Below are positions 47,985-61,000 of a DNA stretch of 64,000 nt, piece by piece; within the stretch, counting starts at the first letter, position 1, and every line of letters starts with the position of its first letter. The notes beneath the pieces were generated by a model. It saw nothing but the letters and a program-made list of their open reading frames with translations. It did no database searches and had not been told where the DNA came from. Both the position numbers and the translations under genes were made by a program. Source of the DNA: Hemibagrus wyckioides (lineage: Eukaryota; Chordata; Actinopteri; Siluriformes; Bagridae); assembly GCF_019097595.1 (NCBI RefSeq), contig NC_080719.1, forward strand, positions 10,611,501-10,675,500, written 5' to 3'.

Positions 47985-50900
47985 AGAGTTCAGATTCAAT
48001 GAAACAACAAATCATGGAATTTTATGCACCGGCCATCCATCGGAGGTAGTCTACAGGATTAGTTCCAAGCTAATCAGTCATTAAAATATGATGTAACCCC
48101 ATGCCTTATGATGAAAATGCCATAAATATAAAAAATGGCATATTTATTGTGGCTAAATAGTTTTCTTTTAGACTGCCGAGCTGTCTTGATGATGTAGAAA
48201 AAAGAACTGAGGCCACTGTTTGCACAGTCATGTCTTTGTCTTGGAAGATGGGCAGACAATGTTTAGCGACAGTCTGGGTAGAAGCTGAGCTTAAGGTCCC
48301 TAGCTGCACAAAGCTGAATTACTAAGTCAATGTTTTCAGTAAGTGCATTTAATAGTCAACATTGCTAGACCACAATGCGGCCCTAGAGAGAGCAGGAGGA
48401 TGAGAGCCAGCATATTTGACCTGGATAGGACCACATTAAAGAGAAATAGAGGAGTTGGAGGTAAATGTCTGGGTAGGTTGTGAACTTGAAAATAAACTTC
48501 TAAATTAACTGTCTTCAAAGCAAATGGCAAGCATTCTTACTTATATACCACATAAACAGGCTTAGAACTAGAGGTCTTTATTTGTTATATATACATTAAA
48601 GGACAGTGAAATTCTATTCTTCTCATATCCAAGCTTGTTAGGAAGCTGGGATCAGAGCGCAGAGTCAACCATAACACAGCACCCCTGGAGCAGAGGGGGT
48701 TAGGGGTCTTGCTAAAAGTTCTAATAGTAGCAAGATGGAAATGCCAGGGCTTAAACCCTAACCTTCTGATAAAGAACTCAGAGCCTTAACCACCATTGGC
48801 CATTGTCTGCACATAAGTCTAATATAACTGATTCGAATTTATTAGACTAGATCTAATAAACTAGATTTTATAGGAGGTATTATCTGTACTTTTTATGTTT
48901 CCCATTGTGTTTTCAGTGTATGACCATCCTAGAAACCCAAACAAGTCCAGCATAATCACATAATTGAGGCTTAATTAAAGTATTTTACCTTGATTGCAGC
49001 AGGATTCCATCTTTGGTCCAGGATACGGAAGGTGTTGGGATACCCTGAGCTGAACACAGAAGTGTCAGGCTTCGAGTGGCATTGGTTATGTAGGCAGTCC
49101 CTCCCACGTTGACACTGAGGTCTCTCTGAAAGCTCATGGTGGATCCATGTGTGCTATGACGAACAATAACTGCTTTGCTCTTCAAACTCTTCCCCCCAGA
49201 GTGTTCAGAGGAGTTAGGCGTTCTGTCTAGATGTTTGCTTTCTGTTTGAATTGTCTGCTTGTCTGTTGTGGCTTGGGATGCAGCTATCTCCTCCATCAGC
49301 TTCCCAATAAGCTGGGAAGCAAGGTCATCTGTCACATCTCCACTTTCTGCAAGCTGGCTGATGTTTCGAATCAGTTCCTCAAACTCAGCTGGCTCCAGAG
49401 TGAAGGCACCTGAAGCTGCTGAAATCACTGCATCACTAGTAGAAGTAGATGCTAGAAGATAATTACCTAAATCCATGGGATCCACAGGCTCCTTAGTTTG
49501 GTCCTCCTCCAGATAAAGCTCATTCTTTTGCAGCCAGCTTTGACCATGTTTCTGGACCTTCTTAGTCAAAGAAAACTCCTCCTGTTCCTGGTCCTGGCAC
49601 TTTGATCTAACAATACCTCCCTCTTTGTTAGGGAAAGTTCTGGAGCTGCTGTTGATTTTCTGCTTTACCAATTTTTTACCCTCAGGATGTTCTAGCAGCC
49701 TGTTATCATGGCCTATCAGCTTTAGAATGAAGGTGTCTGAATCCTGGTTAGCCCAGCAGCGATACTGCCCAATGTCTCCAACTTCCAAGCTGTAGATCCT
49801 TAAGGCTCCAGATTTTGTGATGGTCAGATGTTTGGAGCTTTGAATGTCCACACCATCCTTCTCCCAGCGAATTTGGGCTTTGGGAAAGTTGCGCACTGGA
49901 CACTTGATTACAACTGATGTCTTTGGGAAAAGATAAGCACGTCCACCGATTGTGAAGCTAAGTCTTTTCTCTTGTTTTGTCTGAATGTAGATGCGTTTGA
50001 GGCCCAAAACCTGAGGACAACGTTTCTTGGAGTACTTGTGCTCTGCAAACAAAATAAACACAAAGGGTTAGCAAAATCCAGATGGTAAAAACACCAGCTA
50101 GTTGAGGACTCCAGCAGCTATTATGTAGGTCTCAGTATGCTTTAAAAAACTCCAAGAACCTTCATTTAACCCCACAAATGAATGGGGAGAGTATTTTTTT
50201 TTCTTGACATGTATTACAAATGTATAATCATTTTCTGTGTTTTGTATATTTTATTGTTATTTTATTTCAATTTCATTTTACATAGACATTGTTTTAGTCA
50301 CCTTTTTAACGCCGTACATCACTTTGGTTCAATTTAGGTTGTTGTAAGGTGCTATACAATTAAATGTTGATTGATTGATTGATTGATACAAAGATTGATC
50401 CCAAACCAAGTAAAGCTGAAGAATAACATGGCAAGTCTGATCAATACAGTTTATAAGAGTTGAAAAATATGTTTCAATTGACTACTGCTAAGGTTAAAGA
50501 AGATCACCCTAGAGCATCCGTTCCTACTGTTTAAATTCTGTAAATAGGCACATTACATTGTGCATGCTAAGGTAATTTGGCTCAGATGTGCAAGACACCC
50601 AAAGTGGCTCCAGCAGTAAGTCCACAGCTAAAGGAAACAAGTTATCTCATGTCTGTGACTTGTGGTAAGGAAGTTGGGGCATATTTTCCTTGCTGATGAA
50701 GGCTGGCAGCCAACAGACACAATATTACAAGTATGCAAAAATGTGTTATAAATCCACAGCCAACACGAGCAACTTGCCTATGCATCTAGCCAACAAGCAT
50801 CCTGACCTCCACACAGGCTCAGCAGGTTAAAGAGATATATACTGGTGAGCTAAAAACACTTTATTGAGAATTTAACAGTTTTTACTGATTAGTAAAGCTC

Positions 50901-53900
50901 AAAAAGCGCACTCTATTTGCAGAATTGACATCACACACAGACCCTCCACTCTCTGTATGTTTACTAGCCACTTGCGGGGATGTTTGTTTACAGGATTTGC
51001 AAACAAATCAATTATTTAATTTGGAAGCATGGATTTCATCTTCATATGTATACAGTGCTATTTTATTGTTTACACTTTCTGGGCCACATTATGTGGACAC
51101 CTGACAATCACAATTTCAGCCTCATTTGTACAAATTCCAAAACTATGGCCACTGATATGGAGTTCCCTTTTCTCTTGTAACAATCTCCACTATTTTTGGG
51201 AGCCTATCCATTATATTTTGGGGCATGGCTGTGTGGATTTGTGCTCATTCAGCCACAAGAGCATTAGTCAGGTCAGGCACTTATGTCGGGTGAGGAGGCA
51301 TAGAGCGAAGTCAGCATTTCAATTCATACCAAAGGTGTTCAGTGAGGTTGAGGTCAGGGCTCAGTTCACTCAAGTGCATGACAAACCATGTCTTTATGAA
51401 CTTTGCTTTGTGAGCAGGGGTTATTTTCATGATATAATAGGTTAGCTCCAGTAAAGGGAAATCTAAATGCAAATGAAGTCTGAACAGATTGGAAAAGACC
51501 CACAGAGAAGTGTGATGGTCAGGTGTCTACATACCTTTGGCCATATAGGGTACATGGCTATAAAATGTAATTTAAAAACAAAACCATGTTTGCTTTAAAT
51601 CACCATTCCCTGGTAGGTAGGTTATTTAATTTTATGATGTATTGGATTAATATAAAAGGATGAAATCTAAGGATGTTAAAACAACCCAGAATTGGTTGGC
51701 TGGTTGAATTTTGGTGTTAGTATTGTTAGTATTATGCTTCTTTATTTGCATTTAAAAATAAAAAATGTATGTAGCCAAATTGGACATAACCAAGAGAATA
51801 TTAATAGATAGATGAAGGTAAATATCACCAAGTTACTTCTGTGTTTTCTCACTGAACCATGGCTATTTACTGACAGTGTGCTTTGTATACATACTGCTCA
51901 CTCAGAAATGCATGGCATGAAAACTATAAACCCTGATAATTTACAGTTGCTAACATTCTGGTCCTCTCACATAGCAATAGGCAAACATTCCATGACTGTT
52001 GTTATGGTTTCCATCTCAGCAGGTTTTATATTGCTTTGGTCTTGATGCTTTTATCTAACAGTTTCTGAACATCTTTGGGTATACACCAGGCATTCGGTAA
52101 TTAGCAAAGCAAGCTGAACCAACACCGCCCCATAACCCATCATGCTGGGGGCTAGAAAAGGTGCTAATGAGGGCCAGTCATTTTATGATGCAAATCATCC
52201 AAAAGAAGATACAGCAAAAAAATACCGAAATAGAAAAAATGTACTCTCACTGTTGCAGGGACTCATTCGGCAGCTCCTGATTAGAGGTGGAGGTTGAAGG
52301 CCAATGCACACATTCCTCTCTAAAGTGACCAGCTGACCAGATGCAGTCTGCCTTCTACACACAGGCTCTCTGCGCTGAATTCCCTTCCCACATGTCACAG
52401 AACACTGAAAATACAGCAAGATAATATAAAGCACTACTCATAAACATTCCCAAGATAATCAAAACATTGATTAGAGTTTACACATATACACTTGCAAGTA
52501 TTAGTAAATTCACAAACATTAGTATGTTCAACCCAACAGAGAGACACGCCCACCTTGGACCACTCTCCACCCACTAGGTGGGGTTTCAGACACTGTGTGC
52601 TAACACACGGCCGGTGTGTATCAGGTTTAACTCCATCGCACTCCTCGTCTTGCAGGCGGCGATAGCTCCCTGTGGCCAAACGTTGCCTGCAGTAAACCTT
52701 ACGCCACTGTGTTCCTCTGCCACATGAACTGGAGCACTGAAATGCACAAAAACACTCTGTGACATTATACTAAACTACGAGTGTAACAATACACACAGGT
52801 CTCTTTAAGATTCAATTAGATTCTCAGAATATTTTGAAAAAATATCTGAATTAAGGAAAATTATGACTTTAAAGACTCTTTTTTTCCCCTTTTTGTGAAT
52901 CATAAACTATGCAAAACAATGCAAATTTTTTGTCTGTATGAAATTTTAAAAAATGCATTTTGTTTGTTCTATTATAAACGAAAAATCAACTACAAGTTCA
53001 ATGAATCTTAAAAATAATGAAATAAATACATCCTTAAATTCTCCAAATGAAAAACGTATTGAAAGAAGCACTTGAGGCATCATTTTAACCCGAACTAAAA
53101 GTCGTCTAAAATGCCTTGTTTTCCACAGCTTTTTTCTCAAGCACTGTAGATTACAGATGAGCTGGTCTGGTGTTGTTCAAAAGCTTATATACACTAGATA
53201 CACTTATATATGCAAACAAGCAGTAGGATTCACACAATCCTGCTGGAGATATCATTATGTCAGCTCTCCTCTATACACACTCAGAACTGCAGAGCACCTT
53301 TTCATTAGCTGCTAGAGTAAATTTGAAATAATTCCTCCTCATGCTCATTGTGTAAACTGACTTCCCTCATTAGATTGTTCGAAGGAGTCCAAGATTCTAG
53401 TCCAATAAAAAGCATTTTCGATTAAACAGTATACATTCAAAATACCATTTTCAGCATGCAGTTTTACAATCTACTATACACTGAACTACTTTCAGTCTAT
53501 TAGACGAAACAATAAAGCAGAGGAACATCCCTACTCTCAGTCGAAAGGAAAATCAACATTGTTGCAACGATCAAAATGCTTTCAAATAAATGTCTACAGC
53601 ACTCCTCACAATGCATCATATACATACTGATACAATGATACTTACAAGAGCAGGCTTTTCATACGTTCATCCTTCCACAGTTTAATGCAAGAAGAATGGG
53701 CTAAGGCAATGTTGCTACGTTAACTTTTTGTTTATGTTTCTAAGCTGATGATTATATTCCTTTATTATATCGTTTGGAGTATCTGAGGTGACATGGTGGT
53801 TATTGTGTAATAAGTCATGGCTACAAGTGAATATATTGAGGTCACAGTCTAAAAGTGATACCAAAGTTGAACTGTCAGACTGTGACTTGTGTAACTTGAC

Positions 53901-54337
53901 CCATGACTTAATATTTTGTGGGAACGTCATACTTAATATGTGGCCCTTGTTTAATTATTTGGCGAGAATGGCCGAAAAAGTCTACATGGGCTGATGGTGT
54001 ATCCATGTCACAATGCCAGCTACTACAGTATGTCTTTATGTGCCATTCCAAGATTGATGTAAAGTGTAATATTAGCATCAATCTCTATGGTTCCTCTAGC
54101 CAACCGTTCCTCTAGCCAACCGTCTAATTCAATTAATTTCTCTGCATCTGCCTTATTTTGCCATCATTTTTAAGTAATCACAAAGATGATCTTGAGAAAA
54201 TGAGCTTGTGGTCATAATATAGTCATTTGTTGCTATAGCTTTCTAAAAAAATAAAATAATAATAATAAAAAAAAAATAATAATAGCCACATTACATTAAT
54301 ATTTAGCACAAGAGTTATTCAAAAGGGAACCGAGGTA

Positions 54338-54399
<62 letters not shown>

Positions 54400-55018
54400 G
54401 TCACCTCCTGCCACTCGTCTGTCTCCCAGGTAGGGACACACTGCACCTGATTGCAGGCCTGAACCTCTGTTGGGCGAGGTCCTCGGCACTCAGATGCTGG
54501 CACATTTGATGCTGGCTCGCTGTGATTGGCTCCTACAGACCTCACACACCACACGCTCCGCGTCTGCAATCCGACGCCGCATGACACCGAGCATGCATTC
54601 CACATGCTCACCTCCCATCTAAAATTGAGTATAAATACACACTTACAGGTCAGTGTCAATGCTGGTCTCATAGGCACACACACACACACGAGACTTGAGT
54701 GTCTGGAGGCAATTCATTATGAGAGCAAACATGTGTACACAAGTAAACACAAACATAGTGGAGGAGAACAGAATGTGAAAACACACACACACATACACAC
54801 ACACCTACACACATCTGAAGGAACAGACTGGTTTGACAGACTGTTTATGAAGCCAAGCCACACTGCAGATGATATATTCAGCTGCTTATTTGCTCATAGC
54901 TAACATTTCTTCATCATTCCCTTACTCACTCATTCACAAACAACAGAACTTGCTTTAACCTCATCACAAAGAATAAGCTCCTGCTAATCAAATGTACACA
55001 AATTACAGCTGAACTCTG

Positions 55019-55060
<42 letters not shown>

Positions 55061-58000
55061 ATCTATAATCCACATCATCCTGCAATCATAAAGTAAAACT
55101 TCACTAATTCATACAGCAGTAAAGGAGACATAGCCTCTGCACCTGTCAGTCCATGTGAAGGGGTTGTTGATTCTGTACCTCTCAATCCCAGTGAAAGAGG
55201 TGTTTGACTTTCACATGTCAACCCCCTGAAGAAGGCATTTCCTTTAAACATAAGTCTCAGTGAGGGAGGGGTGTACTCTCTATTAGTCAGTACCAGTGAA
55301 GGAGGCGTATCCTCTGTACCTGTCAGTCCCAGTGATGGAGGCATGTCCTTTGTACACATCAGTCCCAATGAAAGAGGGATGTCCTCTTTACCTTCCAGTC
55401 CCATTGTATCAGGCATGACTTCTTCACCTGTCAGGTAAAGAGCCTCTGTACCTGTCAGTCCTAGTAAAAAAAGCGTGGCCTCCGTACCCATCAGTCTTAG
55501 CAAAGGAGGTGTGGCTTTTGTTCTTCTGTACAGTCCCAGTGAAGTAAGCATGCTCTTTGTACCCACCAGTCCCAGTGAGAATTTGGCCTATCTTCCCTCC
55601 TAGCAATGGATCTTTCCCAGTGCTCCACATTTTGCCTATTAAAACTGATCTGTTTGTACAATAATTAGATAATTGGCTTTAAATGTATATTTCACACATG
55701 ACTATATGAATTGTGAAGCAGAGATACACAAGCCTACAATGAGATACACAGGACTGTGTTCACAAAACACACCCAGAAGTCGAAACGTCTAAAATGCAGT
55801 GGTATTATACATTTACAAATCTCAAATAAACTGTCAACCCATGTTTCCATTTACAGCCTGATACTGAGGTTCATCAGTAGTCAGTCCTGCTTTTAGTAGA
55901 TAACAACACACCCAAGAAGTCTGCACAAAACTATGTGCTATTTACAAAACGAGGAGGCCAGAATCTAAGCACAATTACAATTTAGTCTGATGTCACTGTA
56001 ATACATATTCATCACACTAACACAAAACAAGTGATGACCACTCTGAACCCCACTACACCAAGAATGGCAAGCCAGTATCATTGAATCCAGTGGAAATTGT
56101 GAGTGCACTGTAGCAAAGATAATGAGCGCTATAAAACATGAGGTAATGATGACACTTTATCTGAAATTCATAAAAGTATGATGCATTCGCTGGATCTCAT
56201 AAAAGTACTTTAAAATACTAAAGCCGTAATAGAAAACATCAAAACGAAGAAAAAGATACAGTCGATGACAGAATTGTTTTTAAATCAAAAGCTGGTTGAA
56301 AATCGAACTACAGCACATGGTTTCTGAAATGTCAGTTGGCTGACACTGCTAAGAAAAGGTCACTTTTATTTTGATGTTTTGTTAGGATTTGAACATGGTT
56401 GAACATGGGTGTCTGCCATTGCCTTAAAAAACTTTCAGTGCATTATATTACCTGTTATTGTACTGGAAATATAGTTGCGTAAGTTACCAGTACATGAGGC
56501 ACCATGTAGCTACACGTTTGGCAAGTTTATCAGATACAATCAGCTCCAGAATTATTGGCATTATTTAAATTAGCACACACACACACACATCTGACTATGA
56601 CCCACTTTTAAACCGCTGGTAGAGGCGGCCAAATTTACTATTATGCCATGTATCCTGCCTTTGGAAGAAAAAACAGCCCTACAGCATCACAGATCCTCCA
56701 CCCTGCTTAACAGTAATTGGGGTCTCTTCTGTATAATAAGCCTCCTCTTTATGGCAAACCCACCCTGAGTGTCACTGAAAAGCTACATTTTTGTCTCATC
56801 ACCACAAGACCAGGTTCAGTTAAAGTTCCAATAACATCTAGAGAATGCTGATTAGGTGATTACGTTTGTGGTTAGATTAAGGAAATGAAGGAGATATTTC
56901 TTCTGCCACACCTTCAGAATAGTTTGTAGTACTTAGAGGTAATCTTCTGCAAATCTCCACCTATGATCTTTAAGGAAAAAATAAATCCTGAGAATTTTTT
57001 GTGTCTCCCTGAATGAGGGGAAAACACAGTCTTGTCCTCTTCCAGGCAGTTTCATTAAAGCTTCAGTTGTATTAATGATTGGTTTTAATAGTTAATATTG
57101 GCATTTTCAGTTATGTAAGTATTTTGACTTCATTTATTCTAATCTTTCCCATGATGAATAAAAAAAACAGTGAAACAGGAAGTCATGGATGGAGGATTTC
57201 CTAAATCTACATTTTTTAAACTAACATTTTTTTGCCCATCTGTCCCAAGGATGCAAATACTACATCCTCCCTCCTCTGGCTGCCATGCCTTCTATATTGT
57301 CCAATACTTTCTGTTTTCATCTTCAGTGGAAAGTGATTATAATCCATATATTTTACTTCTCAGTTAAAGTACTCAGGAAGGAGGTGAAACATCTAATTGG
57401 CATTAGTACACTTAGACAAGGGTCTGTAATAGAATACTGGGTTTGTGCCAAGACCAAATGCTACAGATATTTCCTGAATGCAGCCTGCTAGAGACATTTC
57501 ACGGATCAGGACAAGTCCAGGGGACACTGTATATATGAGAAGATAAATTAATGCCATTCCCATCCTGGCCCTCTCACACTCAACTCAACGCGAATATTCA
57601 TCACTTTCATTCATTTGTCCTATGTAACTATGTCAGTCGCTGGAGGTATCATTGTAATGTTTTTTTTTTTTTTGATTCATAGTCCACCACACAGTTTATT
57701 GCCTGCTCTGGAATTTGAGATAAACAATATTTTCCCAAGGCTGGCATGAGATCATGTTTTATATTTCAACCATTGCATCTTGTTCTGGACATAGACATGG
57801 AAGATATTAAAATAGGAAGAAGAAGAAGAAAAAAAAAAAGAAGATTATTGGAACCTCATGTTTCTTGCATATGTTCCTAATTACATCCACTAATTCTATA
57901 GATTTTGCTGGAAATACAGCCCGGGTTCAGTCTCACATACCAGCCTGTTTGGCTTCAACAATGTTTGTTTGCTGAAATTTCTCATCTTTCCTTGTTCAAC

Positions 58001-61000
58001 AGAGTTAAAAGCCTGTCATGCATTCAAAATCAGCAGAGTTCACTGAAAGTTCTACCAATCGTTTCCTTTGGAATAAATTCCTCTATACATATTTCCATGA
58101 GACTCCACTGTCCTTATACCTACTAATGCCCAAATTACAGTATTTCCTGTTTGAAGACAGTTTCCAATTTCCACAAGCTTGTAGTAAATACAAATTGAAA
58201 AGAGTCACATCATAGTTCAGAAACAATAATTTAGCAACAGGAAGTTTTCACTTAACAGACATGTAGATGGTATGCAAGAATAAGATGCTGTTTCATCTGA
58301 GATCACTTGTAGTTTACATTGACGTAAATAACCATAAACCAGATTGCGTTTTCAAGAAACTCCCTGCTAAAACTTTGTCAGGTTCTCATTAGTCAGATCA
58401 TCTGTGGTTGGTTTTGCCATGCGATGAGTGCAGCACAGAGCAATTTAGCAGCATGTGTATTTCTACTTCTCAATCGGAGCCATAAAGATGTCCTGCCAAT
58501 GTTTTTTGTAATGTAACTGAAGCTCTGTGATTGGCCAGACTGCAGTACGGAACAACCCAGATTATAATTCTCCATCGACCATCTGATCCAGACATTCTGT
58601 CTCGCACTGTGTCTCCATCTAGGCATTTTACAAAATTTAAGCGAATTTCAGAAAATATGGCAAAAGGCAATGCAAATGGACATTTGTTTCCATGAACTAC
58701 TGTTATGCGAAAGTTCTAAAGAAGACAAATATGACATCAACAAAAAGTACCAGCCAAAGCCTGGAACATATTCACTATATTCATTATGTCATTATTTGTT
58801 CCACAATCTCTTTTCATTAGCTTTTATTGCATCATCCTTTTGTCCACATGCTTTTAGACCTCAGACACGGTTCAGAAGGTCTGATTTTCACATCCTGGTT
58901 TTCATATACGCAAATTTTCAAATAACAATAGGTCAATGGATCCCACACTTCAGGCCAGGACAGCCATGTTATCTTCTGGAGTGTGGTAGAATGCTTGAGC
59001 AGATGTGAAGCAGATGTGTATTTCTTTGGTTCTGTTTAATCGGCTAATACAATGCTGAGTATGTTTGTCGTTAATAATCCAGTCGAAACATGCAACATGG
59101 TCTTTTACAATGAGTAAGTCATCTTGTGATGATTTGCACTACTGGTCAGTGAAAATATAATTACTTGAGAACGGGGAAAAGTTTCAGAGTTTATTGGACA
59201 TTTTGTACTGATAATGACCTTAGAGACAAGAAGATGATGTAATAAGCAAGAACCATCAAGTGTCTGGTTATCTGTGATGGTTTTCACTCTTGAAATTGTC
59301 TAATAATAGTAAGTCAAGTCAAGGTGAATGGTCATAATCTTTAAGGTGGTTCAGAGAAGCTTAATCATTTTTACTGACAACTAGGAAGATGACAGTTATT
59401 ACATGACTTTTTTTCACTTCTGCCTTCAAAAACAGGAACATGCCTTAGCAGGGCCAAGCGAACTTGGGATTTTAGTTGTAGTGCATTTTCCACCATGCTG
59501 ATAAATGACTTAAACAACCATAATGAAATAGTAATATTCATCCTACACTGGAAAAAGCACTCGGATTAACACTGTTCATTTCTCTCATTCGGTTAAACAA
59601 CTTTTTTTGTCTGAGATTAAACTTATCAGAAAAGGAGACCATGGATAAGATTTTTAACCTGTGATGTCACTGAACTCATTAAGATCACATGACCTTTACT
59701 CAACTATCCATCCTTATATTTTCTACACAGGGTCACAGGGAACATGGGCACATGGTGGGGGCACCCTGGATGAAGGGCACAATCATACACATACTCTTCC
59801 ATGCACTACAGGCAATTTAGAGTAGGGGCAAAGAGAATGTGCATACTCTGTGCACACAGGGTTGAGCCAGGTATCAAACCCCCAACCCTGGGGCGCGAAG
59901 AAGAGGCTGTAAGTAGATAATCAGTGCTGTATCGGATGCTCCTCTGTTCAGACATGGTTAACTCAAGTTTGACATAAACAGCCTCCTCCACTTCTCCTTC
60001 AAACTTTAAACAGTCTTCTATATTCAGATTATAAACGTTGTTGTATTCAAAAGAGTACTTCTCTTTTAGAGTGCTGAATAATGACCTGTGTAAGTTCAGG
60101 GACAGTTTGGGACATGTTTTACATCATCCAGACACAAATTTGTTCATTCCTAGTTGGACTGAACTCTGTATTTTACTTTGACTCGCAGAAAAGCAAGGCA
60201 CTGTATGCTGCTCCTATTGTGCTTTCATACCTGGTCTTTTGGGGACATGAAATTTTTGTGATATTTTCCGAACTCAGCAAAGCTGATGAAACTGTTCAGA
60301 CAGGCAAAGAAATGTCTTCATGATTATAATATAAGCCCAGTGGTGTTCATTTACTACTTATTATTAGACCTGCATATAGCTGTGGTGAATTATTACCTGG
60401 CAGGACAAGGCTGAGGGTTGCACATGCGCATGATGGTTTGGGGTTTGAGTGATTCATCACAGAGTGTATCCTCCACCAGCTCCCGACGCCCAGCCCTTAC
60501 ACAACGAATAACAGCTGTCTGCCTGCCTGAGAAACAAATAGATACGCCATAATTGGAAGTCAGAAAGCATCTTAGAATACACAGATTTACTGTTTGAATG
60601 CTGATGTGTTGTGACGGTAAAGGCAGAAAACAGCATTTCTCATAAACTGACATCCTGTGATTAATGTAGGTTTATTCACTAGAGAAAAAAGGGATGTCAG
60701 AAAGAGTACAACAGTGATGAAAATGTTTACTTACTTGTGTTCTCACTAGAGAACTTTAGACTTTTCACTAATTAAACTCTCCATTTACACTGAGATACCA
60801 ATTTACTTGTATCCTCACCACATGCTTCTGTGTTGTATTTTCAACACCCAAATGATACCTGCTCAGTGGTGATCAGTTCCAATGAAAGATGAGTACAAAG
60901 GGGCAGACAAATTGTGTATAGCAAAATATGAGCTATAGTCAGTAACAGTATACCTTCAAAGAATGCATATATGGTAGGTGCAGCTAAAACACTCCTAATA

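Noticed and set aside
54526..54903. A 125-codon His/Thr-rich plus-strand frame
   Set aside because: It is antisense to an ADAMTSL3 exon and runs into CA repeats.
55075..55566. A 163-codon minus-strand frame
   Set aside because: It is the 36-bp minisatellite; no splice sites or family likeness.
58470..58670. A 66-codon minus-strand frame beginning MPFAIFSEIRLNF
   Set aside because: No recognisable family, splice sites or partner exon; kept only as unexplained intron DNA.
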